A stretch of 5,391 bases of DNA from Fidelibacterota bacterium (GCA_015658495.1 DQOT01000336.1:1-5391); one strand, 5' to 3'. Shown: positions 1 to 5,391, counted from the first letter of the stretch. Notes: generated by a model from the sequence alone, not told the origin. Translations and numbers: made by a program.

Positions 1-815
1 AAAAATGGGATTTGAACAAAGCCAAAGAATATTTTGACCAAGTCAGTAAAGAATCTAGTAAATCGCTTTTTTCCCCCATGGCTAAAAGCCGAAGCAAATC
101 CATCGGAATCTATCAGGAAGCTCAAAAGGATCTTGAGTCTCATTTGACCATTTCTAAGCAAGATTCCACATTCCTAACTGCGGAATCTGATTCCATAGTC
201 ACCGGAGTTTCTGTGATTACACCGGATCGATCGATCCCCGAGCTTTATTACCAATTGGCAGATCTTGAAGCATTCAGTTTTAATCGCTATACCCAAGGGA
301 TTCAATATTTGAATAAAATCATTTCTGATCATCCGGAGTCCTCCTTCCATGCAAAATCTATGTTCACGATCGCTTTTATGTTTGAAAATATGGCGGATTC
401 AACAAAGGCCCAATCCGCACGGGATCGTCTATTGGAATCCTATCCAAATTCGGAATATGCTGCTTACATATCCGAAGATGTGAAATTGGAAAAACATCAG
501 CAGGAAATGGTTTTTTCACAGGCAGAATCCCAGATTACTGTCAACCCTGAAAACGCGATCCAACTGTTTAAAGACGCTATTCAATTAGATGTAAAAAGTG
601 AACTTGCGGTGTCAGCGGCTTATACCATCAGCTATCATTACGACCAGACCGCGGAAATCGATAGTGCGTTGAAATATTACGAATGGATTCAGGAAAATCA
701 TCCAAGGTCAGCGCAATCGCAAAGTGCAGGAAAACGGATTCAAACCTTGCAGATGGTATTGTCATCCATGGAAGCTGTTACAGATTCTGTAAATATAAAC
801 CAGGATGAAAATTGA
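1..815 (+). CDS. TPR-repeat protein, C-terminal part (5' end outside window)
   Basis: The reading frame is open to the left edge (first full codon at 3, reading K-W-D-L-N-K-A-K), so the TTG at 12 is probably not the real start and the gene begins upstream. The visible ~270 residues are helical and contain degenerate tetratricopeptide units. One runs from about 237 to 345 (PELYYQLAD... ending DHPESS), one from about 336 to 465 (ending SYPNSEYAA) and one from about 606 to 729 (ending NHPRSAQS). The repeated ending 'P-x-S' after an A/L-rich helix pair is typical of BamD/YbgF-like TPR proteins of the periplasm or outer membrane. TPRs are protein-interaction scaffolds, and no catalytic motif is visible. 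Any signal peptide would lie outside the window. The stop overlaps the next gene's TTG start by 4 bases, indicating translational coupling. TPR family: fairly sure. Exact role and location: unknown. Confidence 0.8.
   Translation, partial: KWDLNKAKEYFDQVSKESSKSLFSPMAKSRSKSIGIYQEAQKDLESHLTISKQDSTFLTAESDSIVTGVSVITPDRSIPELYYQLADLEAFSFNRYTQGIQYLNKIISDHPESSFHAKSMFTIAFMFENMADSTKAQSARDRLLESYPNSEYAAYISEDVKLEKHQQEMVFSQAESQITVNPENAIQLFKDAIQLDVKSELAVSAAYTISYHYDQTAEIDSALKYYEWIQENHPRSAQSQSAGKRIQTLQMVLSSMEAVTDSVNINQDEN
802..805 (+). promoter_or_regulatory. Shine-Dalgarno AGGA supporting the TTG start at 812
   Basis: AGGA lies 6 bases before TTG 812, inside the last codons of the upstream TPR gene. An in-frame stop (TGA at 806) rules out any earlier start. 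The next in-frame ATG is at 1046 (Met79), beyond the N-terminal region. This site therefore decides the start of the dihydroorotate dehydrogenase-like gene. Confidence 0.55.
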
Positions 816-1861
816 GAGCGGGTTTTCTTTCTTTCTGCTATCGCACCACCCGGTTTATTGTCACTAAAATACTTTATTTTTTCCAAGGGTTATTTTCCTG
901 TCCAAAAGACCTAGAACCGGCCGTTAAATTTGGTGATGCTGTCCTTTCCACAATTTCAATCATAGGAGCGCCTCTTTACAATTTTAAAATTCCATCCGGA
1001 AAAGACGTTGGAGTTTTCGGATTAAAATTCCCTTCGCCGTTGATGGCTGCATCCTTTAAATCTGAAACACAGATTCTGAACATTTGGCTCCGAATGGGAT
1101 TGGGCGGGGCAACCTTTAAAACAATTATGAAGGATGAGAGATCAGGGAATGAAAGACCGCGACTCCAGGACGCCAGTTTGGCTGGAGAAAAAGGATTGTT
1201 GAATTCCATGGGATTGCCGGGACCGGGAATGACCCAATTTTCTCGGGAGATTCCGGGGCATGATTTGTGGGATATTGATCGTCCATTAGGGATTAGCATT
1301 GGCGGGGGATCGTTATCCGAATATGTTGAAAATGTAAATCATGTTGAAAGTGCCCTGAAAGAAAAATCATTTTCCTATTTCTATGAGTTAAATATCAGTT
1401 GCCCTAATACGCTAAATGGCCAAACCATCGGAGAAGATCCAGCCCAATTGGATACAGTTCTAAACCAGATAAGAGCAACTGTTTCAACACCGATATCTGT
1501 GAAAGTTTCCCCGGATCTTCCAAATGAGAAATTGGAACAAATCGGTGAGATTTGTAGAAGCGCAAGTCAGGTCTTGATCAATGCCGGAAATACCCAATTC
1601 AAAACACCTGCAGAAGTTGAAGTGAATCCAAAAACCTTTATAATGGAAGGCGGAGGATTTTCCGGACCAGCATTGTTTAGACGAACTTTAGATATGGTGA
1701 AATTGTTCTCCCAATTCGATTTTCCAATTATGGCAACGGGTGGCATCTCCAATATCCATCACATCCGTGCTGCAAAAGAAAATGGCGCCACACTGTTTGG
1801 CATGGCAACTGCGCTCGTACTGGATCCTTACTGCATCCCCAAGATCAACGCTCAACTCTAA
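812..1861 (+). CDS. pyrD: Dihydroorotate dehydrogenase-like flavoprotein (PyrD family)
   Basis: This is an FMN-dependent TIM-barrel enzyme of the dihydroorotate dehydrogenase family, which oxidises dihydroorotate to orotate in pyrimidine synthesis. It has 349 residues. Visible motifs are NERPRL and GLLNSMG (Asn131), ELNISCPNT (Asn194, Cys197, Asn199), the SVKVSPD lysine (Lys231), INAGNT (Asn257), GGGFSG and the C-terminal phosphate-binding ATGGI...GAT-LFGMATAL. Cys197 sits where class 1 enzymes carry the catalytic Cys and class 2 enzymes carry Ser. Yet the protein has a ~60-residue N-terminal extension with a hydrophobic stretch (about residues 15-28, FIVTKILYFFQGLF), as in membrane-associated, quinone-using class 2 enzymes. 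No PyrK-type electron-transfer subunit lies in the window. The start is TTG at 812, overlapping the previous stop by 4 bases, and the stop shares one base with trmL's ATG (TAATG). A related FMN oxidoreductase with another substrate is possible, so the symbol is tentative. Confidence 0.8.
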   Translation: MRAGFLSFCYRTTRFIVTKILYFFQGLFSCPKDLEPAVKFGDAVLSTISIIGAPLYNFKIPSGKDVGVFGLKFPSPLMAASFKSETQILNIWLRMGLGGATFKTIMKDERSGNERPRLQDASLAGEKGLLNSMGLPGPGMTQFSREIPGHDLWDIDRPLGISIGGGSLSEYVENVNHVESALKEKSFSYFYELNISCPNTLNGQTIGEDPAQLDTVLNQIRATVSTPISVKVSPDLPNEKLEQIGEICRSASQVLINAGNTQFKTPAEVEVNPKTFIMEGGGFSGPALFRRTLDMVKLFSQFDFPIMATGGISNIHHIRAAKENGATLFGMATALVLDPYCIPKINAQL

Positions 1862-2319
1862 TGTTTACCATCGTTTTACTGGAACCACAAATCCCACCCA
1901 ATACGGGCTCTACCGGCCGTCTTTGCGGTGCGACCAATACAAGACTACACATTGTTGGGCGGCTCGGTTTTGAGCTGTCCGACAAAACAATGAAAAGAGC
2001 TGGATTGGATTATTGGAATCATATTGATTGGGGCTATTTTCCGGATTTAGAGCAATATTGCGAAAACATGGTGAAAAATGAGACATTTCACCTATTGACC
2101 ACCAAATCATCTCATCCGTACACTTCACGGCGTTTTCGAAAGGGAGATCATCTTGTCTTCGGTAGTGAGACCGCCGGGATCAATGAGGCTTTCCTGAAAA
2201 AAAATTGGGATAATACCTGTACCATTCCTATGGATAATCCACATATCAGAAGTTTGAACCTTGCCACCAGCGTAGGAATCGTTCTCTATGAAGCGATTCG
2301 CCAAATCCATGTTTTCTAA
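1861..2319 (+). CDS. trmL: tRNA (cytidine/uridine-34-2'-O)-methyltransferase TrmL
   Basis: This SpoU/SPOUT-class methyltransferase (YibK/TrmL) transfers a methyl group from S-adenosylmethionine to the 2'-OH of wobble nucleotide 34 in leucine tRNAs. At 152 residues it has the normal length of this minimal, single-domain, dimeric family. All the hallmark blocks are present: N-terminal IVLLEPQIPPNTGSTGRLC (residues 4-22, with the conserved Asn14 and Arg20), RAGLDYW, LTTKSS, the knot motif VFGSETAGIN (about 99-108, with Glu103) and the SAM-binding loop IRSLNLATSVGIVLYEAIRQ (from residue 129, with Asn133). The start ATG overlaps the upstream stop by one base (TAATG). There is no clear Shine-Dalgarno, so translation probably depends on re-initiation from the upstream gene. 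The 3' end overlaps rlpA by 32 bases. The product assignment is secure. The precise tRNA target is inferred from the family. Confidence 0.95.
   Translation: MFTIVLLEPQIPPNTGSTGRLCGATNTRLHIVGRLGFELSDKTMKRAGLDYWNHIDWGYFPDLEQYCENMVKNETFHLLTTKSSHPYTSRRFRKGDHLVFGSETAGINEAFLKKNWDNTCTIPMDNPHIRSLNLATSVGIVLYEAIRQIHVF
2274..2277 (+). promoter_or_regulatory. Candidate Shine-Dalgarno AGGA for the RlpA gene
   Basis: AGGA lies 10 bases before ATG 2288, within the 3' part of trmL. The alternative in-frame ATG at 2309 has no comparable purine-rich site before it, which mildly favours 2288. The spacing is longer than ideal. Confidence 0.35.
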
Positions 2320-2803
2320 ATCCAAATTTCTTATCCTTATCCTTATCCTTTTACAGGGCTGTGCCAGTTCTCCACGATATGCAACGGGAAATGGTGTATC
2401 AACTCGATCCAAATCATCGAAAACAATCAAACCTAAAAGCAGTAAAATTTCTAAGAATACAAAACATCGAAAAGTGATGACCGGTGTCAGTTCATTTTAT
2501 GCAGAAGATTTCCATGGAAAACTCACTGCAAATGGTGAAGTTTATGATATGTATGGCGTCACTGCAGCACATAAAACATTGCCATTAGGCACCGTATGCC
2601 GGGTGACCAACCTTGCTAACGATAAATCACTGATCATAAGGATCAACGATCGCGGACCCTATGTGAAAGGACGAATCCTGGATTGTTCCTATGGTGCCGC
2701 AAAAAAATTGGACTTTATCAACCAAGGAACGGCGAACGTTAAAATTGAAGTCATCGAATGGGGAGATGGGGCTTACATGCAACATAGGGAGAATCCACAA
2801 TGA
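2288..2803 (+). CDS. rlpA: RlpA-like septal/peptidoglycan lytic transglycosylase lipoprotein
   Basis: This is a 171-residue lipoprotein with a double-psi beta-barrel domain. RlpA proteins are envelope lipoproteins, and the Pseudomonas enzyme cleaves glycan strands stripped of peptides at the septum. Residues 1-14 are basic, 15-22 are LILILILL and the lipobox is LQGC with lipidated Cys25. Residue +2 is Ala, consistent with outer-membrane sorting. A Lys/Ser-rich linker (about 38-62) leads to the barrel (about 65-160): TGVSSFYAEDFHGKLTANGE, TAAHKTLPLGT, VRITNL-like VTNLAND, and INDRGPYVKGRILDCS. Glu84, His95 and Asp121 have the same mutual spacing as the residues I recall as functionally important in Pseudomonas RlpA (E120, H131, D157). 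There is no C-terminal SPOR domain, so septal targeting by denuded glycan is not expected. The gene overlaps trmL by 32 bases (11 if ATG 2309 is used) and the lipid kinase by 4. Confidence 0.9.
   Translation: MKRFAKSMFSKSKFLILILILLQGCASSPRYATGNGVSTRSKSSKTIKPKSSKISKNTKHRKVMTGVSSFYAEDFHGKLTANGEVYDMYGVTAAHKTLPLGTVCRVTNLANDKSLIIRINDRGPYVKGRILDCSYGAAKKLDFINQGTANVKIEVIEWGDGAYMQHRENPQ
2330..2350 (+). repeat. Hexanucleotide tandem repeat (CTTATC, 3.5 copies) in the signal peptide
   Basis: Three and a half perfect copies of the 6-mer CTTATC encode alternating Leu-Ile in the hydrophobic core of the RlpA signal peptide (residues 15-21). Because the unit is 6 bases, copy-number change would lengthen or shorten the core by two residues without shifting the frame. 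It may simply reflect codon repetition. Confidence 0.8.
2786..2791 (+). promoter_or_regulatory. Shine-Dalgarno AGGGAG for the lipid kinase
   Basis: AGGGAG lies 8 bases before ATG 2800, within the last codons of rlpA. It is a strong site that fixes the kinase start at the ATGA overlap. Confidence 0.7.
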
Positions 2804-3687
2804 AGAAGTTTTATATGATTGTAAATCCACATGGTGGAATAAAAAAAGGAATCGGAATCCTGGATCGGGTAAAACCGATCTTTGAAGATGGCGGTGCTGA
2901 ACTCACCATTTTAGAGACCGAATATGCAGGTCATGCCCGTGAAATGGCTCTGGAAAAAGATTTCACAGGATATGATGGTTTTTGTGCCATTGGCGGCGAC
3001 GGCACCATGCACGAAGTGATCAACGGTATGTTAAAGCGCCCGGATGGAAGAAAATTACCTATTGGGTTGGTCACAGGCGGAACTGGAAATGCCTTTATGC
3101 ATGACTTGGATTGTCTTGACCCGGAAAATGCTGCCAAGCGAATTATTACCGGACGGCTTCGTCCCATCGATATCGCAAAAGTGGATGCAAATGGAGAAAC
3201 AATTTACGGTTTTAATATTGTAGGTTGGGGAATGCCAACCGATATTAATATTTTAGCCGAAAAAATGCGTTGGCTCGGGGAACAGCGCTATAATGTTGCC
3301 TCTATCATTGAAGTGATGAAAGGGAAGCAACGATTAGCTAAACTCATTATCGATGGAAATACAGTTGTAGGTGATTTTGGATTTATTCTGGGGTGTAATA
3401 CAATTCATACCGGAAAAGGGATGATGATGGCTCCGCTAGCACAACTCAATGATGGACTAATTGATTTGATCATTGCGCGGAAAGCGAGTCGTTTCAAGTT
3501 ACTAAGGTTATTCCCCAAATTATTCAGTGGAGCACACGTGGGTGATCCATTGGTGGATTATCGACAGGTGAAGGAATTCTCCATCATCCCGCAGGAAGAC
3601 AATATCCTGAATATCGATGGGGAAATGATCGGGAGTACACCCATCCACGTAACTGTAGAACAAGGATTGATTGACGTTCTGGTCTAA
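2800..3687 (+). CDS. Diacylglycerol/sphingosine kinase-family lipid kinase
   Basis: This 295-residue protein of the DgkB/YegS/sphingosine-kinase family phosphorylates a lipid hydroxyl using ATP. N-terminal nucleotide-binding blocks are IVNPHGG (residues 7-13), AIGGDGTMHEVINGM (63-77, glycine-rich loop) and TGGTGNAF (92-99). The C-terminal beta-sandwich carries NIDGE (271-275, Asp273). The middle, VGWGMPTDINILAEKMRWLGEQRY (about 141-164), and the later MMMAPLAQLNDGLIDL...LLRLFPKLFSGAHVGDP recall sphingosine kinases (WG-x-ADVD-x-ESEKYR-x-LGE-x-R) more than DgkB. Thr92 replaces the Pro usual before the GTGN loop. There is no signal peptide or membrane span, so the protein is probably cytosolic and membrane-associating. 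It overlaps the RlpA stop by 4 bases and lies 14 bases before cdsA. If the substrate is diacylglycerol, its product phosphatidate is the CdsA substrate. The true substrate (diacylglycerol, sphingoid base or other) cannot be read from the sequence, so I give no symbol. Confidence 0.9.
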   Translation: MKKFYMIVNPHGGIKKGIGILDRVKPIFEDGGAELTILETEYAGHAREMALEKDFTGYDGFCAIGGDGTMHEVINGMLKRPDGRKLPIGLVTGGTGNAFMHDLDCLDPENAAKRIITGRLRPIDIAKVDANGETIYGFNIVGWGMPTDINILAEKMRWLGEQRYNVASIIEVMKGKQRLAKLIIDGNTVVGDFGFILGCNTIHTGKGMMMAPLAQLNDGLIDLIIARKASRFKLLRLFPKLFSGAHVGDPLVDYRQVKEFSIIPQEDNILNIDGEMIGSTPIHVTVEQGLIDVLV

Positions 3688-3690
3688 ATT

Positions 3691-3695
3691 AGGGA
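3691..3695 (+). promoter_or_regulatory. Shine-Dalgarno AGGGA for cdsA
   Basis: AGGGA lies in the 14-base gap after the kinase stop, 6 bases before ATG 3702. It favours this ATG over the second in-frame ATG at 3708. Confidence 0.65.
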
Positions 3696-3701
3696 AAAAA
3701 T

Positions 3702-4523
3702 ATGAGTATGTTTAAAGGACGAAATTTGATAAATGCGTTGGGGATTCCCGGATGGTTATTTCTTATTTGGAAAGGTGATCTCTATTACAGTGTATTTATT
3801 TTAGTATGTATCGCTTTTGCTTTGGGTGAATTCTATTCCATCATGGAGAAAAAGGGAGCAAGACCATTGCGGTGGATGGGTATGTGTTCCGCTGTTTTCA
3901 TTGCTGATTATTATTATGTCCAACCCGATATCACACCGCATCAAATGATGGGTGGGATTATTTTGATTATTTTGTTAACGGTCATTTGGGAATTGTTTTC
4001 TGGTAAAGGAAATTCGGGTCAAAATATTTCTGCAACCATGGCAGGGATTTTAATTGTTCCTGTTTTACTCGGAACTGCAATCGATATTCGTCAATTTGAT
4101 ATGGTCATGGGAACCCAGTTAACCCTTGCTACGGTTTTATCGGTCTGGGCTTGCGATTCTGCAGCATTCATTTTTGGAACCAAATTTGGTACCGCAAAGA
4201 TCTTCCCCAGAGTCAGTCCGAAGAAATCATGGGTTGGCTCCATAGCCGGGATGATCGCATCATTAGGTGTGTTTCATCTTTTTTATCACCAGGGATGGCT
4301 GGGGGATTATTTTTCCGTGAGAGATGCAGTTGTTTTCGGAGTGATCACTGGTGTTTTTGGACAAATAGGTGATTTTGCAGAATCGTTATTAAAACGTGAT
4401 GCAGATGTAAAAGATAGCGGCACATTATTACAAGGGCATGGTGGTGTTTTAGACCGCTTTGACTCCTTGATATTCGCTACGCCGGTTACCTATCTTTACG
4501 TTCATTTTTTGATGCATTTCTAA
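3702..4523 (+). CDS. cdsA: Phosphatidate cytidylyltransferase (CDP-diacylglycerol synthase)
   Basis: CdsA is an integral membrane enzyme that converts phosphatidate and CTP to CDP-diacylglycerol, the precursor of phosphatidylglycerol, phosphatidylserine/ethanolamine and cardiolipin. At 273 residues it has the usual length. Multiple hydrophobic segments are visible, for example around residues 12-22, 28-45, 82-98, 112-128, 140-160, 182-196 and 210-226. The cytoplasmic block WACDSAAFIFG (Asp152) and SPKKSWVG precede the family signature at residues 228-254 (SLLKR...KDSG...GHGG-x-x-DRFD), with Lys237, Asp238, His246, Asp251, Arg252 and Asp254 intact. Two positions depart from what I know of the family: Val178 where KTWEG/KSWEG has Glu, and Gln244 where the signature has Pro (usually I-P-G-H-G-G). 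The first is outside the strict signature. A Shine-Dalgarno precedes the start. The upstream lipid kinase may feed it substrate. Confidence 0.95.
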   Translation: MSMFKGRNLINALGIPGWLFLIWKGDLYYSVFILVCIAFALGEFYSIMEKKGARPLRWMGMCSAVFIADYYYVQPDITPHQMMGGIILIILLTVIWELFSGKGNSGQNISATMAGILIVPVLLGTAIDIRQFDMVMGTQLTLATVLSVWACDSAAFIFGTKFGTAKIFPRVSPKKSWVGSIAGMIASLGVFHLFYHQGWLGDYFSVRDAVVFGVITGVFGQIGDFAESLLKRDADVKDSGTLLQGHGGVLDRFDSLIFATPVTYLYVHFLMHF

Positions 4524-4540
4524 TTTTTTTATAACTCCCA

Positions 4541-5391
4541 ATGGATCTCAAATCGATTTTGGCTACGGATTGTGGCTCTACCACAACCAAAGCCATTCTT
4601 ATACAAAAAATTGACGGTGAGTACCGTTTGACCCATCGCGGTGAAGCGCCTACCACCGTTGAAGCACCTTTTGAAGATGTGACTCGCGGCGTATTAAATG
4701 CCGTCATGGAAGTGGAAGAATTAGCCAACCGCAAACTCCTGGAGGGTGATGAGATTATGTCTCCACAAAATGGCGGGGAAGGGGTGGATATTTATATTTC
4801 AACCAGTTCTGCCGGTGGCGGCCTCCAAATGATGGTTGCAGGTGTGGTAAAATCCATGTCTGGCGAAAGTGCAGAGCGGGCCGCTCTTGGTGCCGGGTCA
4901 ATTGTGATGGATGTAATGGCATCCAACGATGGACGATTGCCTCATGAAAAGATCAAACGGATTCGCGATCTTCGGCCCGATATGATTCTGCTCTCTGGAG
5001 GGATCGATGGCGGAACGGTTTCCCATGTCGTTGAATTAGCAGAAATTCTTCATGCGGCTAATCCTCAACCACGGTTGGGACAAAATTTTAAATTGCCGGT
5101 GATTTATGCCGGTAACAACATGGCCCAAGATCAGATCCGAGATACATTGGGGGAAATGGTAGATTTGGACATCACAGACAATATTCGCCCTGTTCTTGAG
5201 AGAGAAAACCTGGAACCGTCCCGCGACAAAATCCATGATCTTTTTATGGAGCACGTCATGCAGCAGGCTCCTGGGTATAAAAAACTCATGTCCTGGACGG
5301 ATGCACCCATCATGCCAACACCCGGCGCAGTTGGCTCTTTAATAGAAATGATTGCAGAAAAAGAAAATATCACGGTTGTGGGTGTTGATAT
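4541..5391 (+). CDS. MutL/GlmL-like ASKHA ATPase, N-terminal part (3' end outside window)
   Basis: An open frame runs from ATG 4541 to the window edge without a stop (283 full codons). An in-frame TAA at 4532 makes ATG 4541 the first possible start. The 17-base gap after cdsA holds a T-run and no Shine-Dalgarno. The sequence matches the glutamate mutase MutL (GlmL) family of actin-like ATPases, which repair or reactivate coenzyme B12-dependent carbon-skeleton mutases. It shows the phosphate-1 loop TDCGSTTTKA (Asp10-Lys17), ISTSSAGGGLQMMVAGVV (86-103), AERAALGAG, MILLSGGIDGG (148-158), VIYAGNN (187-193), TDNIRP and PTPGAVGS. The last visible residues, VVGVD, sit where the family continues into the second phosphate loop, GGATTD, so roughly the first half is present. 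No mutase gene lies in the window. Family membership is confident. The client enzyme is unknown. Confidence 0.85.
   Translation, partial: MDLKSILATDCGSTTTKAILIQKIDGEYRLTHRGEAPTTVEAPFEDVTRGVLNAVMEVEELANRKLLEGDEIMSPQNGGEGVDIYISTSSAGGGLQMMVAGVVKSMSGESAERAALGAGSIVMDVMASNDGRLPHEKIKRIRDLRPDMILLSGGIDGGTVSHVVELAEILHAANPQPRLGQNFKLPVIYAGNNMAQDQIRDTLGEMVDLDITDNIRPVLERENLEPSRDKIHDLFMEHVMQQAPGYKKLMSWTDAPIMPTPGAVGSLIEMIAEKENITVVGVD

Noticed and set aside
12..14. TTG at 12 as the start of the TPR gene
   Set aside because: The frame is open upstream to the window edge and no Shine-Dalgarno is visible in the few available bases. A gene continuing from outside is more likely.
224..237. 14-base perfect palindrome of overlapping GATC/ATCGAT sites
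   Set aside because: It lies inside TPR coding sequence and encodes ordinary residues. A single short palindrome gives no support for an operator or origin.
976..1299. Antisense open frame of 107 codons opposite the PyrD-like gene
   Set aside because: It lies wholly inside a well-supported gene, shows no recognisable motif and is a shadow of the + strand codons. The same holds for the minus-strand frames at 1567-1752, 1910-2128, 2125-2430, 2627-2830, 2931-3167, 4486-4734, 5036-5254 and 5131-5373.
1740..1973. Plus-strand open frame spanning the pyrD-trmL junction
   Set aside because: It overlaps the conserved ends of both genes in another frame and has no domain signal. The same reasoning removes the + frames at 2691-2885 and 4151-4372.
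4521..4540. T-run after cdsA as an intrinsic terminator
   Set aside because: Seven T residues follow the stop codon, but no GC-rich hairpin precedes them, and the next gene starts within 17 bases.
1..5391. A new defence, mobile or multi-gene system
   Set aside because: All seven genes fall into known housekeeping or metabolic families. There are no integrases, transposases, repeat arrays, toxins or nuclease motifs.

Overview
This is a compact, single-strand gene cluster. Seven protein genes, all on the + strand, fill almost the whole window: two partial genes at the edges and five complete ones between them. No gap exceeds 17 bases, and four of the six junctions overlap (4, 1, 32 and 4 bases). 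This looks like the interior of one transcription unit. I see no RNA gene, mobile element, CRISPR array, internal promoter or convincing terminator. Base composition is moderately AT-rich by eye and even throughout, and nothing suggests recent transfer.

The lipoprotein RlpA-like gene implies a diderm (outer-membrane) bacterium. Several starts have AGGA/AGGGA Shine-Dalgarno sequences, while trmL and the mutL-like gene have none. This style and gene content would fit an environmental lineage of the Fibrobacteres-Chlorobi-Bacteroidetes neighbourhood, for example a Marinimicrobia-like marine bacterium. That placement is a weak inference from protein flavour, not something the sequence proves.

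Layout: (1) 1-815, C-terminal part of a TPR-repeat protein. (2) 812-1861, a dihydroorotate dehydrogenase-type flavoenzyme with a TTG start, a class 1-like catalytic Cys and a class 2-like hydrophobic N-terminal extension. (3) 1861-2319, trmL, a wobble-base tRNA 2'-O-methyltransferase. (4) 2288-2803, an RlpA-type double-psi beta-barrel lipoprotein without a SPOR domain. (5) 2800-3687, a lipid kinase whose middle and C-terminal parts resemble sphingosine kinases. (6) 3702-4523, cdsA, CDP-diacylglycerol synthase, with two off-consensus signature residues. (7) 4541 to the window end, the N-terminal part of a MutL/GlmL-type ASKHA ATPase, the reactivase-like partner of B12-dependent mutases.

The lipid kinase and cdsA make a plausible pair: a phosphorylated lipid (phosphatidate if the kinase acts on diacylglycerol) is the substrate of CdsA. 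The TPR protein, RlpA, the lipid kinase and CdsA share an envelope theme. PyrD-like, TrmL and MutL look like metabolic or housekeeping passengers. I found no clearly new multi-gene system. The points most worth checking are the mixed-class PyrD, the SphK-like kinase, the altered CdsA signature and the MutL gene lying beside lipid genes.
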